Shown: piece by piece, positions 6,300 to 9,790 of the stretch
How the letters are laid out: the number at the start of each line of letters is the position of its first letter
Numbering within the stretch: the stretch's first letter is position 1
Assembly (NCBI GenBank): GCA_945882475.1
Contig: CAMCWJ010000088.1
Span: 1 to 9,790 of the forward strand
Direction of reading: 5' to 3'
Origin: Bifidobacterium breve
GTDB lineage: Bacteria; Actinomycetota; Actinomycetes; Mycobacteriales; Mycobacteriaceae
Length of the DNA: 9,790 nucleotides
Made by a program: the position numbers and the translations under genes
The notes under the pieces: generated by a model
What the model was told of the DNA's origin: nothing
Databases searched by the model: none
The model's input: the letters and a program-made list of their open reading frames with translations, nothing else

Positions 6300-6302
6300 C
6301 CC
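6287..6302. repeat. 16-base perfect palindrome across the tsf stop codon
   Basis: GGGTCAGG (6287-6294) is followed directly by its reverse complement CCTGACCC (6295-6302). It covers the last tsf codons and the TGA (6297-6299) and stops 10 bases before the amiC ATG. With no spacer it would fold in RNA only with a shortened stem, and no T-run follows. A protein-binding dyad or chance constrained by coding are the alternatives. Confidence 0.5.
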
Positions 6303-6312
6303 GGCCCGCCAC

Positions 6313-7737
6313 ATGAGGCACATACACGCCTTCGGAGACGACGCGCTCGCCGATCTCGACGCCGTCGGGATGGTCGATGCGTTGCGCACCGGCCGGGTCA
6401 CCGCAGTGGAGTTGGTCGACGCTGCGATCGCCCGCGCGGAGTCGGTGAACCCGATCCTCAACGGCTTGGCGTACGCAACGTTCGATCAGGCCCGCACCCG
6501 CGCGGCCTCAGCTGCCCGGGTGGGCGGGTACTTCGACGGAGTCCCTACGTTCATCAAGGACAACGTCGACGTCGAGGGCATGCCGACGATGAACGGCACC
6601 GACGCGTGGGCGCCCCGGCCGCAACCTGGCCACGGCGACTTCGCCCGGTTCTTTCTGGCCACCGGACTGATTCCGCTGGGCAAGACGCAGCTGTCGGAAT
6701 TCGGTTTCAGTGCCTCCGCCGAGCATCCGCGCATCGGTGCGGTCCGCAACCCGTGGGACACCGATTACTCCGCCGGCGCGTCCTCCTCGGGATCCGGCGC
6801 CTTCGTCGCCGCCGGTGTGGTGCCCATCGCGCACGCCAACGACGGCGGCGGATCGATCCGGATCCCCGCGGCGTGCAACGGTCTGATCGGCCTCAAGCCG
6901 TCCCGGGGTCGACTGCCACTGGACAAGATGTCGCGGCAGATGCCGGTTCGCCTGGTCAACGACGGTGTGCTGACCCGGTCGGTACGCGATACCGCGGCGT
7001 TCTACCGGGAGGCCGAACGGATCTGGCGCAACCGGTCGCTGCCCGCCATCGGCGCGGTCACCGGGCCGGGTCGCGAGCGGCTGCGGGTGGCCGTGGTGAC
7101 CCGATCGCTGGACCGGGAGTGCAGTCCGGCGATGCGGGACGCCACGCTCGAGACCGCCGCGCTGCTCGAGGATCTCGGTCATCGCGTCGATCACCTCGAC
7201 AACAGCCCGATCCCGGAATCTTTCGCCGATGATTTCCTGCTCTATTGGGCATCGCTGGCCATGGCTCTGGTTCGTGCGGGTCGGCATACATTCGGGCCGA
7301 CGTTCGACCGCGAACGGCTGGATAACTTGACCCTCGGCCTGGATCGACACGCAACCCGCAACCTGCACCGGCTGCCGCGGGCCGTCACCCGGCTCAGCCG
7401 GCTGCGCCGGGTCACCGACCGCTTCTACCGCGACCACGACGTCCTGCTGACCCCGACGCTGGCCGACGAGACCCCGCGCATCGGTCACCTTGACCCGACC
7501 GCGGATTACCAGCAGATCATCGACCGACTGGTCGACTGGGTGGCCTTCACGCCGCTGCAGAACGCGACCGGTGAACCGGCGATCTCGCTGCCGCTGGCGC
7601 GGAGTTCGGCCGGTATGCCGATCGGGATGATGTTCGGCGGGCCGATCGGGACTGAACGACGGCTGCTGGAACTGGCCTATGAGCTTGAGGCGGCCCGGCC
7701 CCGGGCGCGGATCCAGGACGTCGATCAGCTGGCGTAG
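6313..7737 (+). CDS. amiC: Amidase-signature family amidase, AmiC-like
   Basis: A 474-residue amidase-signature hydrolase. The Ser-cisSer-Lys triad is visible: K82 in FIKDN, cis-Ser S157 in AGASSSGSGAF and nucleophile S181 in DGGGSIRIPAACNG, with the usual 24-residue gap between the serines. The C-terminal half (ending LLELAYELEAARP) is typical. The family hydrolyses amide bonds; the substrate cannot be predicted. The name follows close resemblance, from memory, to M. tuberculosis AmiC (Rv2888c), which sits at the same place; it is unrelated to the E. coli cell-wall amidase of that name. The ATG at 6313 is 13 bases after tsf, but no clear Shine-Dalgarno is seen. It probably relies on read-through from rpsB-tsf. 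Its end overlaps the opposing tetR-type gene by 13 bases. Confidence 0.9.
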   Translation: MRHIHAFGDDALADLDAVGMVDALRTGRVTAVELVDAAIARAESVNPILNGLAYATFDQARTRAASAARVGGYFDGVPTFIKDNVDVEGMPTMNGTDAWAPRPQPGHGDFARFFLATGLIPLGKTQLSEFGFSASAEHPRIGAVRNPWDTDYSAGASSSGSGAFVAAGVVPIAHANDGGGSIRIPAACNGLIGLKPSRGRLPLDKMSRQMPVRLVNDGVLTRSVRDTAAFYREAERIWRNRSLPAIGAVTGPGRERLRVAVVTRSLDRECSPAMRDATLETAALLEDLGHRVDHLDNSPIPESFADDFLLYWASLAMALVRAGRHTFGPTFDRERLDNLTLGLDRHATRNLHRLPRAVTRLSRLRRVTDRFYRDHDVLLTPTLADETPRIGHLDPTADYQQIIDRLVDWVAFTPLQNATGEPAISLPLARSSAGMPIGMMFGGPIGTERRLLELAYELEAARPRARIQDVDQLA

Positions 7738-8363
7738 CTGTGCGCCTGACGGTCCAGCAGGTCGTGAAAGTGGGCACGTGAGTCCTCCGCAACGATCGGA
7801 GTCAGCAGCACCCGCCAGGTGCGAGCCAGCCGGGCGAACGGGTCGTCCCCGATCGCCGAGGACAGCAGTTGGCAGCCCAGCATCCCGGCCCACACCGTCT
7901 CGGCGACGTCGGCGGCATCCAGATCGGCCCGCAGATCGCAGGTCTGGATGGCTCTTTCGATCACCGCGACGAACTCCGCGGTCCAGTCGCCATACGTGCG
8001 GGACCCGGCGCCGCTGATCTGTGTGAGCGCCTGGACCAGCTGGTTGCCCACCTTGGCGGTTTTGTCCGTCTGCATGAACGCCGAGGACGCGAAGGTGGCT
8101 TGGATGACGCCGTCAAGATCGGGCGGCGCCTCGCCGATCTTGCCGAGGACCACCACCAGGGACCGGTTGCGGAAGTCGTCGATGATCGCCTCCGCGACGG
8201 CCTCTTTGGAGTCGAAGTGGTAGTAGAACGCGCCCTTGCTGACGCTCGCGCGCGCCAGGATGTCGGCCAATCCGGTCTCGCCATAGCCCAGTTCGCCAAA
8301 CAGATCGACCGCCGACTCGATGATCCGGCTGCGCGTCGCCTCAGCCCTGGCCTGAAGTGCCAT
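7725..8363 (-). CDS. TetR-family regulator, gamma-butyrolactone-receptor-like
   Basis: A 212-residue TetR protein. The ATG at 8363 has GAAGGGG about 10 bases upstream; a GTG three codons earlier (8372) would sit too close to it. The open frame continues far upstream, but that part is antisense to pyrH. The DNA-binding domain is clear: RSRIIESAVDLFGELGYGETGLADILARASVSKGAFYYHF, with the helix-turn-helix at about 30-49. The whole N-terminus resembles ArpA/ScbR autoregulator receptors. W127 (YGDWTAEF) appears to align with the conserved ligand-pocket Trp of that group. The ligand is unknown; mycobacteria are not established gamma-butyrolactone producers. It diverges from pyrH and converges on amiC, neither an obvious target. 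A dyad on its own putative -10 suggests autoregulation. From memory, M. tuberculosis has a MarR gene and an insertion sequence in this interval instead. Confidence 0.92.
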   Translation of the reverse strand: MALQARAEATRSRIIESAVDLFGELGYGETGLADILARASVSKGAFYYHFDSKEAVAEAIIDDFRNRSLVVVLGKIGEAPPDLDGVIQATFASSAFMQTDKTAKVGNQLVQALTQISGAGSRTYGDWTAEFVAVIERAIQTCDLRADLDAADVAETVWAGMLGCQLLSSAIGDDPFARLARTWRVLLTPIVAEDSRAHFHDLLDRQAHSYAS

Positions 8364-8399
8364 CCTGCGCACACCCCTTCCCTGACCGCCGTAGCCAAC

Positions 8400-8414
8400 G
8401 GGCAGTCTATGCCC
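8400..8414 (-). promoter_or_regulatory. Putative tetR -10 inside an inverted repeat (candidate operator)
   Basis: On the minus strand TAGACT (8409 to 8404) matches the TANNNT -10 pattern, about 40 bases before the regulator's ATG. It sits in the centre of the perfect dyad GGGCA-GTCTA-TGCCC (8400-8414), so a dimeric repressor bound here would block the promoter. TetR proteins commonly regulate themselves this way. No good -35 is seen. The 5-base arms are short, so this is a candidate. Confidence 0.38.
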
Positions 8415-8506
8415 CGAGGTTGCCGCCAGCGACCGCTGGACGCGGCGGGCCTGCGCAGCCCCGGACACAATCGCCGACTGCTGATGAGGCAGGATGAGGA
8501 AGCCTT

Positions 8507-8524
8507 TTCCGGAGGTCGCCGGAA
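8507..8524. promoter_or_regulatory. Inverted repeat TTCCGG-N6-CCGGAA upstream of pyrH
   Basis: Perfect 6-base arms (8507-8512 and 8519-8524) are separated by AGGTCG. The element lies 40 bases before the pyrH ATG, in the probable promoter or 5' leader. It could be a protein-binding site or a short RNA hairpin. It shares no sequence with the dyad at 8400-8414, so the two are probably not sites for the same protein. Confidence 0.35.
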
Positions 8525-8564
8525 CGGCACCCCATGCCAGCGGCCCCGACGCCTGAGGAGTCCG

Positions 8565-9311
8565 ATGCGCGAGCCGACCGACGCCGACGGGACCCACCAG
8601 GGGCCGCGGCCCAAATACTCGCGGGTGCTGCTCAAGCTCGGCGGCGAGATGTTCGGCGGCGGATCGGTGGGCTTGGACCCCGATGTGGTGGCCCAGGTGG
8701 CCCGCCAGATTGCCGAAGTGGTGCGCAGCGGGGTTCAGGTTGCCGTGGTGATCGGCGGCGGCAACTTCTTCCGGGGCGCTCAACTTCAGCAGCGCGGCAT
8801 GGAGCGCACCCGGTCGGACTACATGGGCATGCTCGGCACCGTCATGAACAGCCTTGCGCTGCAAGACTTCCTGGAGAAGGAAGGCATTGTCACCCGGGTG
8901 CAGACCGCAATCACCATGGGCCAGGTCGCCGAGCCCTACATCCCTCTGCGGGCCCGCCGCCACCTGGAGAAGGGTCGGGTGGTGATCTTCGGCGCCGGCA
9001 TGGGGCTGCCGTACTTCTCCACTGACACCACCGCTGCGCAGCGCGCACTGGAGATCGGCGCCGAGGTGGTGCTGATGGCCAAGGCGGTCGACGGTGTCTT
9101 CACCGACGACCCGCGGGAGAACCCGACCGCGGAACTGCTGACCGAAATCAGCCACCGCGAGGTCATCGACCGGGGCTTGCGGGTCGCCGACGCCACCGCG
9201 TTCAGCCTGTGCATGGACAACGGCATGCCGATCCTGGTCTTCAACCTGCTGACCGACGGGAATATCGCCCGGGCGGTGGCGGGTGAGAAGATCGGCACGC
9301 TGGTCAATTGA
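8565..9311 (+). CDS. pyrH: Uridylate kinase (UMP kinase)
   Basis: A 248-residue hexameric-type bacterial UMP kinase of the amino-acid-kinase fold, making UDP from UMP and ATP in pyrimidine synthesis. Visible motifs are LLKLGGE at 22-28 (phosphate binding), VIGGGNFFRG at 62-71, D85 in RSDYMGMLGTVMN (UMP binding), FGAGMGLPYFSTDTTAAQRA at about 142-161 and DGVFTDDP at 176-183 (nucleotide binding). The start is the ATG at 8565 because GAGGAG (8555-8560) lies four bases upstream; an in-frame ATG at 8484 has no ribosome site and adds a non-family extension. The polar N-terminal extension of about 17 residues is similar in kind to that of mycobacterial PyrH. It is followed after 33 bases by frr, the conserved pyrH-frr pair. 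Confidence 0.97.
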   Translation: MREPTDADGTHQGPRPKYSRVLLKLGGEMFGGGSVGLDPDVVAQVARQIAEVVRSGVQVAVVIGGGNFFRGAQLQQRGMERTRSDYMGMLGTVMNSLALQDFLEKEGIVTRVQTAITMGQVAEPYIPLRARRHLEKGRVVIFGAGMGLPYFSTDTTAAQRALEIGAEVVLMAKAVDGVFTDDPRENPTAELLTEISHREVIDRGLRVADATAFSLCMDNGMPILVFNLLTDGNIARAVAGEKIGTLVN

Positions 9312-9344
9312 GCCGGCGGCGCGAAGCGATGAGGAGGAGCGAAG

Positions 9345-9790
9345 GTGATTGAAGAGGCTCTCTTCGATGCCGAGGAGAAGATGGAGAAGGCCGTCGCGGT
9401 GGCCCGCGACGATCTGTCGTCCATCCGGACCGGGCGCGCGAATCCCGGGATGTTCTCCCGCATCGTCATCGACTATTACGGCACGCCGACCCCCATCACC
9501 CAGATCTGCAGCATCAACGTGCCCGAGGCCCGCATGGTGGTCATCAAGCCCTACGAAGCGTCTCAGCTCAAACCCATTGAGGATTCCATCCGCAACTCCG
9601 ATCTCGGGGTTAACCCGACCAACGACGGCAACATCATCCGGGTGTCGATCCCACAGCTGACCGAGGAACGTCGTCGCGATTTGGTCAAGCAGGCCAAGGG
9701 CAAGGGCGAGGACGCCAAGGTATCGGTGCGCAACGTCCGCCGCCGCGCCATGGAGGAACTGCACCGGATCCGCAAGGATGGCGAGGCCGG
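9345..9790 (+). CDS. frr: Ribosome recycling factor, 5' part
   Basis: GTG at 9345, preceded by a strong GAGGAGGAG (9331-9339) five bases upstream, opens a frame of 148 codons that runs off the window; full-length family members have about 185 residues. The N-terminus MIEEALFDAEEKMEKAV, then LSSIRTGRANPGMF (about 24-37), the beta domain with YYGTPTPITQICSINVPEARM and NPTNDGNIIRVSIPQLTEERRRDLVKQAKGKGEDAKVSVRNVRRRA are classic RRF. With EF-G it splits post-termination ribosomes. The gene lies 33 bases after pyrH, probably in the same operon. The missing C-terminus lies outside the window. Confidence 0.97.
   Translation, partial: MIEEALFDAEEKMEKAVAVARDDLSSIRTGRANPGMFSRIVIDYYGTPTPITQICSINVPEARMVVIKPYEASQLKPIEDSIRNSDLGVNPTNDGNIIRVSIPQLTEERRRDLVKQAKGKGEDAKVSVRNVRRRAMEELHRIRKDGEA

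Larger units (their letters stand above)
8364..8564. other. Divergent spacer between the tetR-type gene and pyrH
   Basis: 201 bases hold a possible minus-strand -10 with a dyad on it (8400-8414), a second dyad (8507-8524) and the pyrH ribosome site (8555-8560). I could not find a convincing plus-strand promoter for pyrH. No RNA gene is recognisable. Confidence 0.6.

Noticed and set aside
5457..6461. A 334-codon minus-strand frame across tsf
   Set aside because: Antisense shadow of tsf; the tsf product is unambiguous on the plus strand.
7725..9764. A 679-codon open frame on the minus strand
   Set aside because: Only its last 212 codons (from 8363) are a TetR protein. The upstream part is antisense to pyrH and frr, shows no domain, and results from high GC content.

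Overview
The window looks like chromosomal core DNA from a mycobacterium (high GC, strong G/C bias at third codon positions, GTG starts). The proteins and gene order resemble the M. tuberculosis block Rv2898c-Rv2882c: yraN, comM, dprA, xerC, an M23 peptidase, rpsB, tsf, amiC, pyrH, frr. Sequence differences and missing neighbours suggest a non-tuberculous, probably environmental species (Mycolicibacterium-like). The genus is inferred from remembered homologues, not from a database search.

Layout. Positions 1-3821 (+) hold a DNA-processing cluster: the 3' end of yraN, comM (YifB/ComM AAA+ ATPase), dprA (RecA loader) and xerC (tyrosine recombinase). The first three overlap at their stop and start codons, so they are probably translationally coupled. 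Positions 3818-4315 (-) encode a small exported LytM/M23-type protein convergent with xerC; the two stop codons share a CTAG. Positions 4316-4633 are a 318-base divergent intergenic region that serves as rpsB promoter and leader. It contains two perfect hairpins, a direct repeat and a possible 37-codon upstream ORF whose stop runs into the rpsB Shine-Dalgarno. Positions 4634-7737 (+) carry rpsB, tsf and amiC. Positions 7725-8363 (-) encode a TetR regulator resembling gamma-butyrolactone receptors. It overlaps the end of amiC and diverges from pyrH across a 201-base spacer with two inverted repeats. Positions 8565-9790 (+) carry pyrH and the 5' part of frr.

Function. The right half is the common bacterial rpsB-tsf-pyrH-frr translation and UMP-kinase cluster, here interrupted by amiC and the TetR gene. 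I see no mobile element, CRISPR array, tRNA, rRNA, phage gene or defence system. No clearly new system is visible. The most interesting material is regulatory: the rpsB leader, the dyad on the putative tetR promoter, and an exported M23 domain lacking two catalytic-site histidines.
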